In this document: positions 51,407 to 62,885 of the stretch, one piece after another | Position numbering within the stretch: position 1 is the first letter of the stretch | Layout of the letters: the number at the start of each line of letters is the position of its first letter | NCBI GenBank assembly: GCA_044370415.1 | Contig: JBILVO010000002.1 | Location: 21,279-85,278 of the forward strand | Source of the DNA: CAMCQY01 sp044370415 | GTDB taxonomy: Bacteria > Planctomycetota > Planctomycetia > Pirellulales > UBA1268 | Reading direction: 5' to 3' | DNA length: 64,000 bases | Program-made: the position numbers and the translations under genes | Notes under the pieces: model-generated | Databases searched by the model: none | Told to the model about the DNA's origin: nothing | What the model saw: only the letters and a program-made list of their open reading frames with translations

Positions 51407-52263
51407 GCGGGCCGCGTCCTTTCGGAGGAATGAGGCGGTCGGAGGCCGGCGGGCTCCGAGGGCTCCGGCACGGGCACGACCATCAGCCGGGGGCCGGCCG
51501 CGGCGACGATCTCCCGCCACCGCTGCGGCAGGCCCTCGTCGCTGACGACGAGGTCGATGCCGTCCAGGCCGGAGACGAGAGTCAGGCTCTTGCGGCCGAA
51601 TTTCGAGCTGTCGGCGACGACGATCACGCGGCTGGCCGCCTTCAACATCGCCTGCTCGGTTTCGGCGAGCAGCAGGTGGGCGTTGAAGAGCCCCTCCTCG
51701 GCGATGCCGGCCGCGGAGAGCACGGTGGTGGTGACGTGGAGCCGGCCGAGCAGTTCGTTGGCGTAGGGCCCGAGGCACACGCCGGTGCGGGGCGACACGT
51801 AGCCGCCGAGCAGCACGAGGTCGGTGCGGGCCTCCGAGGCGAACAGGTTCGCGACCGGGAGGCTGTTGGTGACGACCTGGAGCGACCGGCCGACGAGCAG
51901 CCGCGCCACCTCGTACGTGGTGGTGCCTCCGTCGAGCAGCACCGTCTCGCCATCCTCGATCACGTCCGCGGCAGCGGCGGCGATCGCCCGCTTCGCCGCC
52001 CAGTTGGCGGGCTGCCGCTCGTCGAATTCGGCCAGCCGCGGCATGCCGCCCGAGTAGAGCACGCCGCCGTGCGTCCGCCGCGCCGCCCCGTGCTCCTCGA
52101 GGGCGTCGAGGTCGCGGCGAACGGTCGACTCCGACACGCCAAGCTCGCGGACGAGTTCATCGAGCGCCGCGAAACCGCGGACGCGGATGATGTCGACAAG
52201 CCGGCTGCGACGCTCGTGGTTCTGCACGACTTCAGGCTCCAGAAGTGGCAGAGTATGAATCAT
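51403..52263 (-). CDS. DeoR-family regulator heading the microcompartment operon
   Basis: A 286-residue repressor-type protein. The N-terminal winged helix has 'ALDELVRELGVSESTVRRDLDALEE' and 'RRTHGGVL'. The C-terminal sensor domain, which in this family binds a sugar phosphate, has 'LLDGGTTTYEVARLL', 'VVTNSLPVANLF' and 'VVADSSKFGRKS'. It is the first gene of the operon and overlaps pduL by four bases, so it is predicted to autoregulate the operon in response to a deoxyhexose-derived phosphate. Start is uncertain: ATG 52263 has no ribosome-binding site, while GTG 52227 follows GGAG at good spacing and gives 274 residues. Confidence 0.93.
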   Translation of the reverse strand: MIHTLPLLEPEVVQNHERRSRLVDIIRVRGFAALDELVRELGVSESTVRRDLDALEEHGAARRTHGGVLYSGGMPRLAEFDERQPANWAAKRAIAAAAADVIEDGETVLLDGGTTTYEVARLLVGRSLQVVTNSLPVANLFASEARTDLVLLGGYVSPRTGVCLGPYANELLGRLHVTTTVLSAAGIAEEGLFNAHLLLAETEQAMLKAASRVIVVADSSKFGRKSLTLVSGLDGIDLVVSDEGLPQRWREIVAAAGPRLMVVPVPEPSEPAGLRPPHSSERTRPA

Positions 52264-52536
52264 ATAAGAGCGAAATCAAGCAGCGAGTGATCGAAAAATA
52301 CCAGAAGTCAGGCGTAGAACGTGAGAGATGGAGAGAGTTTACGAGCAAATCGAGATTCGGCAAGAGGTTGTGCGGTCTGCGTCGACCTTTCCGGCCTGTT
52401 CGTCCAGAGCAAACACTAGGTCGCAAAAGCAGTGCAGGAAGCGATGTTTTTTGCGCGTTTCAGGGTGAATAACCGGCACAATTGCTAGAATTCAGCGGCA
52501 TACGGACGGGATGTCGAGCCGAGGGGAGGGCCGCGG
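52264..52536. promoter_or_regulatory. Divergent promoter region of the BMC operon and the acetyltransferase gene
   Basis: About 270 bases between two divergent genes, with the most AT-rich stretches of this part of the window (52255-52330 and 52440-52495). The operon promoter and the DeoR operator should lie here. I cannot point to a convincing -35/-10 pair or a clear palindrome. Confidence 0.55.
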
Positions 52537-53247
52537 ATGCCACCGATTCGGTTCCTGCTGCGTTGCTGCCAGGCGTGTGAACACCCGTGGCCGGCGTCGG
52601 CAGAGCCCCGCGAGGGCCTGCTCGCCGTGGAAATGCGACCGGTCCGTGGCGGCGGCGACCTCGCGTCCGTGGCCGAACTCGCCAAGCAGTGCCGGACCAT
52701 CGACCCGGCCTTGGCGGGCCGCTGGAGCCCGGCCGGCCTCTGCGCGGAACTGCGTGGCCGGGAGGGCCGCAGGGTGCATGGCTGGCTGGCGTGGCCAGCT
52801 GGCCCGGAGCCGTCGGTCACGCAGTCGTCCGCTGATTCGGCCCCTGAGTCTGCAGCTCATTCGCCTGCTGGTTCGGTTCCGCCCGGGGATCGCTGCCCGC
52901 TGGGCATGATCGCGGTGGTGGACGTCGGCCGGCAGCCGCTGGTCCGGGCATCGATCGCCTGGCTGCTGGTGCACCCGGCGGCACGGCGTCGCGGAGTCGC
53001 GACGGCACTGGTTCGCCGGGCACTCGCGGAGGTCGGCCGCCTCGGTGGCGACGTCGTGTCGGCCGAGACGCTCCCCTCATGGGTGGCGGCGACCGCCTTC
53101 TGGAAGAGGTGTGCCGCGGATGCCGAGTCTGCGCCGCCGTGCCGGGGCTGCGTGCGGTGCCATCCCACCGACCTTTCCGCGGAGGACGTGGGCGGGCTGC
53201 GATCGCCCAACGTCGATGGGCTGCAGACGGCCATGGAGAACCGGTAG
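52537..53247 (+). CDS. GNAT-family N-acetyltransferase
   Basis: A 236-residue protein; ATG 52537 follows AGGGGAGGG. The C-terminal half has the acetyl-CoA-binding motif 'LLVHPAARRRGVATALVRRAL' (R-x-x-G-x-G/A type) and 'AETLPSWVAATAFWKRC', the typical last strand and helix. The N-terminal part has several Cys and a Ser/Pro-rich insertion of about 30 residues. The end contains 'CRGCVRCHP', which might bind zinc. The substrate is unknown. It is divergent from the microcompartment operon; a functional link is not indicated. Confidence 0.8.
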   Translation: MPPIRFLLRCCQACEHPWPASAEPREGLLAVEMRPVRGGGDLASVAELAKQCRTIDPALAGRWSPAGLCAELRGREGRRVHGWLAWPAGPEPSVTQSSADSAPESAAHSPAGSVPPGDRCPLGMIAVVDVGRQPLVRASIAWLLVHPAARRRGVATALVRRALAEVGRLGGDVVSAETLPSWVAATAFWKRCAADAESAPPCRGCVRCHPTDLSAEDVGGLRSPNVDGLQTAMENR

Positions 53248-53350
53248 ACTCGTCCTCCGCCCGCCGCCGATCGTGCTGCGACCGCCGGTAGCTGCGTGCG
53301 GCACGGTCGGCCCACCCGTGGCCCACGATATCCAGCCAGGAGATTCTCCC

Positions 53351-54442
53351 ATGCGTGAACGCACGACACTCGGCTCCCTCTCCCGCCGCGGCTTCGGTGC
53401 CGCCGTGGCCTGCGCCGCGGCCGGCGCGGCCGTTCCCGCATTCGCCCGCGTTCGGCGACTCGCCGCCGAGACGATCGTCGGCGAGGGTGAGCACCGCTTC
53501 CGGGTCAGGCACAACTTCCCGCAGCTGCCAGACCGCTTCACGTGGCAGACGACCCACGGCGTGGCGGTCGATGCGGCGGGCAACCTCTATGTGATCCACG
53601 AGGGGCTTGCGGACAAGAAAGACCACCCGGCGATCTTCGTCTTCGACCCAGAAGGCCGGTTCGTCCGGGCCTTCGGCGGCCAGTTCCAGGGGGGCGGCCA
53701 CGGCATCGAGGTCCGCATGGAGGGAAGCGACGAGTTCCTCTACGTCTGCGGTTACCAGCAGGTGAAGTCGTTCGCGAAGCTGACGCTCGACGGCGAGATC
53801 GTCTGGTTCCGCAAGGCGCCGATGGAGTCGGGGGCCTACGCCGCCGGTGAGGACCTCTCCACGGCCCGCAACTGGAGCCGCCAGGGATTCCTGCCGACCA
53901 ACTTCGCCTTCCTCGACGACGGCGGCTTCTTCCTCGCCGACGGCTACGGCTCGTTCAAAATCCACCGCTACGACAAGGATGCGAAGTGGGTGAGCGCGTT
54001 CGGGGGTGCCGGTGAGGGGAAGGGAACGTTCAACACGCCGCACGGCCTCTGGATCGATCGCCGCCCGGGCCGCGAGCCGACGATCGTCGTCACCGACCGC
54101 GCCCACAACACGCTGCAGTGCTTCGGCCTCGACGGCACCTACAAGGAGACGATTCCCGGATTCGGTCTGCCCGCCAACATCGACTCGTGGAAGAGCCTGC
54201 TCGTCATCCCCGAACTCAAGAGCTCGGTGACGCTTCTCGGCGACAAGAACCAGATCGTCGCCCGGCTGGGCCGGGCCGTGGAGCGGCTCGACGAGATCAA
54301 GGATCTGCGGGCGCAGCCCGACAAGTGGGTGGACGGACAGTTCGTCCACCCGCACGACGCCTGCTTCACACCCGCCGGCGACATCTACGTGGCCGAGTGG
54401 GTGAAGACGGGCCGCGTCAGCAAACTCGAGCGGCTAGGCTAA
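53351..54442 (+). CDS. Tat-exported NHL-repeat propeller protein
   Basis: A 363-residue protein; ATG 53351 follows AGGAGA. The N-terminus is a twin-arginine signal ('LSRRGFGAAVACAAAGAAV'). NHL blades follow: 'HGVAVDAAGNLYVIHEG', 'IFVFDPEGRFVRAFGG', 'HGLWIDRR' with 'IVVTDRAHNTLQCFGLDG', and 'HDACFTPAGDIYVAEW'. This layout resembles the propeller of peptidylglycine-lyase-like and other six-bladed NHL proteins, whose functions in planctomycetes are unknown. The sialidase-like gene starts 31 bases downstream, so they are probably cotranscribed. Confidence 0.85.
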   Translation: MRERTTLGSLSRRGFGAAVACAAAGAAVPAFARVRRLAAETIVGEGEHRFRVRHNFPQLPDRFTWQTTHGVAVDAAGNLYVIHEGLADKKDHPAIFVFDPEGRFVRAFGGQFQGGGHGIEVRMEGSDEFLYVCGYQQVKSFAKLTLDGEIVWFRKAPMESGAYAAGEDLSTARNWSRQGFLPTNFAFLDDGGFFLADGYGSFKIHRYDKDAKWVSAFGGAGEGKGTFNTPHGLWIDRRPGREPTIVVTDRAHNTLQCFGLDGTYKETIPGFGLPANIDSWKSLLVIPELKSSVTLLGDKNQIVARLGRAVERLDEIKDLRAQPDKWVDGQFVHPHDACFTPAGDIYVAEWVKTGRVSKLERLG

Positions 54443-54473
54443 AGTCCTGCTTACAACACGAGGAGTCGCGTCC

Positions 54474-56900
54474 ATGTCTGCGCTGGTCAGACGCCAGGTC
54501 CGAACGTGGCTGCAGTGTGCGGCGACGCTCGCCGCCGCGCTGGCCGCTGCGGAGGCGACGGTCGCCGCCGACCCGCGGCTCGCCGACCTCGCGCTCGAGC
54601 CGCCCGTCGTGAACACCGCCCCGGGCCCGGAATATGCCGACGCCGTCCGTCCCGGAAACATGGTGCTCGGCATCGATCGGACGCCGAAAGGCAGGCTCTG
54701 GGCGGCCTGGGTGGGCAATGGCGACAGCCCCAACGGCTTCTTCATGCTGGCGACGAGCGACGATGGCGGCGTGACCTGGTCGAAGCCACGGGTCGTGATC
54801 GACCCGCAGGACGGCGACGTCGCCGGCGTCCGCTACGAGCGGCGGGCGCTCGTCGGCAACCTCTGGACCGATCCGCTCGGACGGCTCTGGTGCTTCTTCG
54901 ACCAGAGCCTCGGCTATTTCGACGGCCGCGCCGGCGATTTTTTCATCCGCTGCGACGATCCCGACGCGGCCGAGCCCACCTGGACGCCGCCGGTGCGGAT
55001 CGCCGACGGCTGCACGCTCAACAAGCCGACCGTCCTCGCCGATGGCGACTGGCTGCTGCCGGTCTCGCTCTGGACCAGAGACCGGATGGGCGGCCCGGGC
55101 GTAGATAAGGAGGCCCACAAGGATCTCGACGCGATCCGCATGGCCAACGTGTTCGCCTCGACCGACCAGGGGAAGACATGGTCGCGCCGCGGTGGCGTGG
55201 CGTTTCCGGGCACCGAATTCGACGAGCACATGATCGTGGAATTGAAGGACGGCCGCCTCTGGATGCTCGCCCGGACGAAGCAGGGCATCAGCGAGAGCTT
55301 TTCGGCCGACAAGGGCCGCAGTTGGAGCGAGCCGGCGGCGTCCGCCATCCAGAACACGAGCGCCCGGTTCTTCATCCGCCGGCTTGCCTCGGGCAATCTG
55401 CTGCTGGTGAAGAACGGTCCGATCGACGTGCGGCTGCCACGGCGGTCGAGCCTCACGGCGTTCCTGAGCACCGACGACGGCAGGACCTGGCCGCACGCGC
55501 TCCTGATCGACGATCGGGCGCAGGTCTCGTATCCGGACGGCTTCCAGGCCCCCGACGGCACGATCCACGTGCTCTACGACTGGAACCGGCACACCGACGC
55601 CGAGATCCTGCTCGCGAGGTTTCGCGAGGAGGACGTGCTCGCCGGGAGCGTTGCCGGCGATCCGGCCGTGCCCTGGCAGCGGCGGCTCGTGCAGCGGGGC
55701 CTGCCGCGACGGACTGTGAACAAGGCTTTCGCCCCGCGGACGCCGGCGGCGATCGTGCCCGACCCGCGATGGATCGCGCAGGCCGCCGAGGACGCGCGTG
55801 AGGATTTTTCGAGCATCCCCTATGACGGCGTCTCGCCAAACAAGCTGGTCTGCGACACGACGCTGCGGGAACTCCCCGACGGATCGTGGGCCCTCTTCAT
55901 GCTGGCCGGCGACGATTTCGAGCCGTCCCCCGGCAACTACACCGGCGTGACCCGCAGTCGCGACCGCGGCACGACCTGGACACCGCTCGAGCCGGTCGCC
56001 CTGGGCCTGCCCCGCGATGGCGCCACCCGCGGCCAGGGGCCGACGGAGCTCATGGTCCGCGGCCACACCTGCACGCTCTTCTTCAGCACGCACTCGCAGA
56101 CCTGGGGCCGTGACTGGCGGAGCTGGATGATCACCAGCTCCGACAACTGCCGCACCTGGTCGCCGCCGCAGCCGGTGCCGGGGCGGCTGGGACGGTTCAC
56201 GTTCATCCGCAACTCGATCGTCACCCGCGACGGCCGGATCCTGCTTCCGTTCCAGCACTACGAGGGCCCGCCGGCGGGCACGCCGCCGCCGCCAGACGAG
56301 GAGAAGCCGTGGCACGGCGAGATCTTTCACTTCGTCAGCAATCCCCGGAATGGTGTGCTTGCCAGCGGCGACGGCGGACACACCTGGACAGAGCATGGCG
56401 ATATCCGGCTCACGCCCGACGACCGCTACCACGGCTGGGCGGAGAACAACGTCGTGGAACTCGCCGGCGGCCGGATCGCGATGATCATCCGGGCCGACCG
56501 GCTCGGGGGCGTGCTCTTCAAGGCGGAGTCGACCGATGGCGGCCGCACCTGGCCACGGTTCGCGTCGGCCACGGAGATCCCCAATCCCGGCAGCAAGGCG
56601 ACGCTCTATCCGCTCGGCGGCGACGCGGTGGCGCTGCTCCACAACCCCAACAGCCGCCACCGCAGCCCGCTGGCGCTCTGGATCAGCTTCGATGGCATGA
56701 AGACCTGGCCCTACCAGCGGGTGCTTCGGGCCGAGAGCTGCGACGGGCCGAAGGGCGCGATGAACTACCCCGACGGCTTTGTCAGCGCCGACCGCGAGTG
56801 GCTGCATTTCGCGTTCGATGACGCTCGCCACCGGGCCGTACACTACTCGGCGAAGCTTCCCCCGCTGCCGCCGTCGGCCGCTTCTGGAGCCACCCGATGA
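54474..56900 (+). CDS. Secreted protein with two sialidase-like propellers
   Basis: An 808-residue protein with a Sec signal peptide ('LAAALAAAEATVAA'). Two consecutive BNR/sialidase-fold units of about 370 residues follow. Eight Asp-box lines of type S-x-D-x-G-x-T-W are visible, including 'TSDDGGVTW', 'STDQGKTW', 'STDDGRTW', 'SRDRGTTW' and 'STDGGRTW', plus the variants 'SADKGRSW', 'SSDNCRTW' and 'SGDGGHTW'. Members of this exo-alpha-sialidase-like group occur in large numbers in planctomycetes and may act on sugars other than sialic acid. Having two units in one chain is unusual. The stop overlaps the next ATG by four bases. Confidence 0.88.
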   Translation: MSALVRRQVRTWLQCAATLAAALAAAEATVAADPRLADLALEPPVVNTAPGPEYADAVRPGNMVLGIDRTPKGRLWAAWVGNGDSPNGFFMLATSDDGGVTWSKPRVVIDPQDGDVAGVRYERRALVGNLWTDPLGRLWCFFDQSLGYFDGRAGDFFIRCDDPDAAEPTWTPPVRIADGCTLNKPTVLADGDWLLPVSLWTRDRMGGPGVDKEAHKDLDAIRMANVFASTDQGKTWSRRGGVAFPGTEFDEHMIVELKDGRLWMLARTKQGISESFSADKGRSWSEPAASAIQNTSARFFIRRLASGNLLLVKNGPIDVRLPRRSSLTAFLSTDDGRTWPHALLIDDRAQVSYPDGFQAPDGTIHVLYDWNRHTDAEILLARFREEDVLAGSVAGDPAVPWQRRLVQRGLPRRTVNKAFAPRTPAAIVPDPRWIAQAAEDAREDFSSIPYDGVSPNKLVCDTTLRELPDGSWALFMLAGDDFEPSPGNYTGVTRSRDRGTTWTPLEPVALGLPRDGATRGQGPTELMVRGHTCTLFFSTHSQTWGRDWRSWMITSSDNCRTWSPPQPVPGRLGRFTFIRNSIVTRDGRILLPFQHYEGPPAGTPPPPDEEKPWHGEIFHFVSNPRNGVLASGDGGHTWTEHGDIRLTPDDRYHGWAENNVVELAGGRIAMIIRADRLGGVLFKAESTDGGRTWPRFASATEIPNPGSKATLYPLGGDAVALLHNPNSRHRSPLALWISFDGMKTWPYQRVLRAESCDGPKGAMNYPDGFVSADREWLHFAFDDARHRAVHYSAKLPPLPPSAASGATR

Positions 56901-57796
56901 CGATCTCCCGCCGTAGATTTCTCCACGGCTCGCTCGCGACCGCAGCACTCGCCGCGGGCACTGGCGGCCAGGCCGCCGACATCGCCCGGGCCGCCGCCGA
57001 CCCGCGATACCGCATCCGCAACGCCGGCATCCGCCACTCGCTCATGGGCTGGTGCTTCAAGCCGATGGACACGCTCGAGCTGGCCCGGCACGCGAAGGAG
57101 ATCGGCCTCGTCGGCATCGAGGGAATCGACCGCAAGCACTACGCCGACGTGCGGAAGCTCGGGCTCGACATCTCGCTCGTCGGCAGCCACGGCTTCTCCC
57201 GCGGCCCCTGCAACCCCGAGTATCGCGACGAGGTGGTCGCCACGCTTGAGGACGCGATCGACGTGGCCGCCGGCGTGGGCAGCCGCAAGGTGATCACGTT
57301 CACCGGCATGCGGTTCGATGGCATGGACCCGGACCGTGCAGCCGACGACTGCGTGGCGGTGTGGAAGCAGGTGCTGCCGCGGGCGGAGCGGCAGGGGATC
57401 ACCCTCGTGCTCGAGCACCTCAACTCCCGCGATGCCTCGCATCCGATGAAGGGACATCCGGGCTACTTCGGCGACGACGTCGAGTTGTGCGTGCGGCTCA
57501 TCGAGCGGGTCGGCTCCCCCAACTTCAAGCTACTCTTCGACATCTACCACGTCTCGATCATGAACGGCGACGTGATCCGCCGGCTGCGGCTGCATCGCGA
57601 CGTGATCGGCCACCTCCACACTGCCGGCAACCCGGGCCGCGGCGAGCTCGACGAGACGCAGGAGATCAACTACCCGGCGGTGATGCGGGCCGTCACGGAG
57701 ATCGGCTACCACGACTTCGTGGCGCACGAGTTCATCCCCACCTGGGACGACCCGATCCTGGCCCTGCGGCATGCGGCGATGGTGTGCGACGTGTGA
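56897..57796 (+). CDS. Tat-exported hydroxypyruvate-isomerase-like TIM-barrel protein
   Basis: A 299-residue protein starting with a twin-arginine signal ('SRRRFLHGSLATAALAAG'). The xylose-isomerase-like barrel shows the metal ligands Glu in 'TLVLEHLNSR', Asp/His in 'KLLFDIYHVSI', His in 'GHLHTAGNPGRGELD' and Glu in 'DFVAHEFIP'. This matches hydroxypyruvate isomerase and related sugar isomerases. Overlap with the sialidase-like gene (ATGA) suggests coupled translation and a shared glycan-processing task outside the cytoplasm; the substrate is not known. Confidence 0.88.
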   Translation: MTISRRRFLHGSLATAALAAGTGGQAADIARAAADPRYRIRNAGIRHSLMGWCFKPMDTLELARHAKEIGLVGIEGIDRKHYADVRKLGLDISLVGSHGFSRGPCNPEYRDEVVATLEDAIDVAAGVGSRKVITFTGMRFDGMDPDRAADDCVAVWKQVLPRAERQGITLVLEHLNSRDASHPMKGHPGYFGDDVELCVRLIERVGSPNFKLLFDIYHVSIMNGDVIRRLRLHRDVIGHLHTAGNPGRGELDETQEINYPAVMRAVTEIGYHDFVAHEFIPTWDDPILALRHAAMVCDV

Positions 57797-57821
57797 CGTC
57801 TCGGGGCCGACATGAACAGCG

Positions 57822-58343
57822 TCAGGCGGGGCCGAGGCCCGCCATCCGGCGCCAGCCGCTCATCTGGCCGAGGTGCATCATCATGTGGCCGCCGCAGTAG
57901 AAGGCCTGCACCGAGCCGAGTGTCGGAAAGAGCTCCTTCATCCGGCCCTCGGCCGGATTGGGCCGGTCGAGGGCGGCGTCCGGCGTGCTCCGCAGCGCGC
58001 CGGAGAGCATCCGGTGGGCCTCGAGGAAGAAGGCGACGATCTCGTCCATCGGCGGGTAGAGATCACCCTCGGCGTCGTCGCGGCAGGTGGCGTCCTTCGA
58101 AAAAAGATCCTCGAAGTGGTCGGGCACCCGCGGGGCGGGGTGGTCGAGCTGCTGGAGCACACGGGGCGCGTAGAGGCTCAGGTGGCCGTAGATGAAGGCG
58201 GGGTGGTTCGATTCCACGACCGTGCCGCCGACCTGCGCGAACCGGCCGAACCGGTCGGCTGGCACGTCCTTGAGCAGTTTCTCCCCGTAGCCCATGGAGA
58301 CCTGCAGGCTGTCGGCAATGACGTTTCCAATCGAGCGGGGCAT
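57822..58343 (-). CDS. DinB-like four-helix metalloprotein
   Basis: A 173-residue all-helical protein. His residues in 'ESNHPAFIYGHL' and in 'GGHMMMHLGQMSGWRRMAGL' match the three-His metal site of the DinB/YfiT family. Members act in thiol- or glutathione-analogue-dependent transfers or are uncharacterised damage-response proteins. The start at ATG 58343 is standard. It is convergent with the isomerase gene. Confidence 0.85.
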   Translation of the reverse strand: MPRSIGNVIADSLQVSMGYGEKLLKDVPADRFGRFAQVGGTVVESNHPAFIYGHLSLYAPRVLQQLDHPAPRVPDHFEDLFSKDATCRDDAEGDLYPPMDEIVAFFLEAHRMLSGALRSTPDAALDRPNPAEGRMKELFPTLGSVQAFYCGGHMMMHLGQMSGWRRMAGLGPA

Positions 58344-58455
58344 GGGGATGACTCCTTGGGGAAGTCGCCATCATAGGCCGGGTCGCCGCCGGGCGGCAAT
58401 TGGCAGCCACGTCAAGCCAGCCCCGCGCTGGCGCTCACGGCCTCTTCGCAACGGC

Positions 58456-59066
58456 TCAGGCGACCGATCCCGCTGCGATGCGGTTGATCGCTTCCGGCAG
58501 GGCGACGCACTCGGCGGCGAAGACGCGGGCAGCCAGCGAGTCGGCGGTGTCGTCGGTGAGCACGGGCACCGTGCGCTGCAGGAGCACCCGGCCGTGGTCG
58601 TACTCGTTGTCGACCAGGTGCACGGTGCAGCCCGACACCGTGCAGCCCCGCGCGAGCACCGCCCGGTGCACGTGCATGCCGTGGAATCCCTTGCCGCCAA
58701 AGGCGGGCAGCAGGGCGGGGTGGATGTTGATCACCCGGCCGGTGAAGTCGGCCGGGATCTCGGCCAGGTGCAGGAAGCCGGCCATCACCACGAGATCGGC
58801 GCCGGCGGCACGGCAGCGGTCGAAGATCGTCGCGCTCCACGCGGCCACCGTGGCGTCGGCCCGCGGCAGCACGTGGACGGTGATGCCCGCCCGCTCGGCG
58901 ATCAGCACGCCGCGGACATCGCTGCGGCTCGACACGACCGTCTCGACACGGCCGGCGAGCCGTCCGGCGGCGATCCAGTCGAGCAGATTGTCGAGTGTGC
59001 GGCCGGAACCGGAGAGGAGCACCGCCAGCCGCAGCGACCGCGGGACGGCGGAAGACGAGGCGGCCG

Positions 59067-59070
<4 letters not shown>
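58456..59070 (-). CDS. purN: Phosphoribosylglycinamide formyltransferase PurN
   Basis: A 204-residue protein with the GAR transformylase signature: 'LLSGSGRTLDNLL', 'MAGFLHL', catalytic Asn and His in 'INIHPALLPAFGGKGFHG', and catalytic Asp in 'HLVDNEYDHG'. It adds the first formyl group in purine synthesis, using 10-formyl-THF. The GTG start at 59070 overlaps the ileS stop (GTGA), so the two are translated from one message. Confidence 0.95.
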
Positions 59071-62513
<3,443 letters not shown>

Positions 62514-62885
62514 GGATGCAGAGGCTGCGAAACGGATGCGGGGGGCTGGATGCCGGTGCCGGGGAGGCCACGGAAACCGGCAATCCTACCGTGGCCGTTG
62601 AGGCGGCCACAGGGGAGGTTTCACGCCGGCCGGCGGACGGCCAGGGCTCGCTGCCGCGGACCCCGCCGCCGGGTACGCTGGCGGCGTCCTCCGCCTGTGC
62701 CTCCACCTGCGTCGAGTGCGTGCTGCGTTAGGATCACCCGCAGCCGCCGCCCCGGGCCGAGCTCGGAGACAGCCTGACAGGGGCTCGAGCGCGGGGCTCC
62801 GCGATCCGAGGCGGGCGGAACGCTGACGGGGCGGCGATGTGCACGCACCTGCACGGGCGTGTGGCCTGCATGAACCGCCGGCGTC
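62514..62885. other. Spacer between the membrane protein and ileS, with one hairpin
   Basis: About 370 bases with no supported gene. A 7-bp GC hairpin (GTGGCCG/CGGCCAC, 62591-62610) lies between the two reverse-strand genes. There is no T-run after it in either direction, so it is at best a weak terminator. I see no T-box specifier structure. Confidence 0.45.

Noticed and set aside
43108..52263. Interpretation as a propanediol or ethanolamine microcompartment
   Set aside because: There is no B12-dependent diol dehydratase, ethanolamine lyase or BMC-T; a class II aldolase with three BMC-P genes indicates the PVM type.
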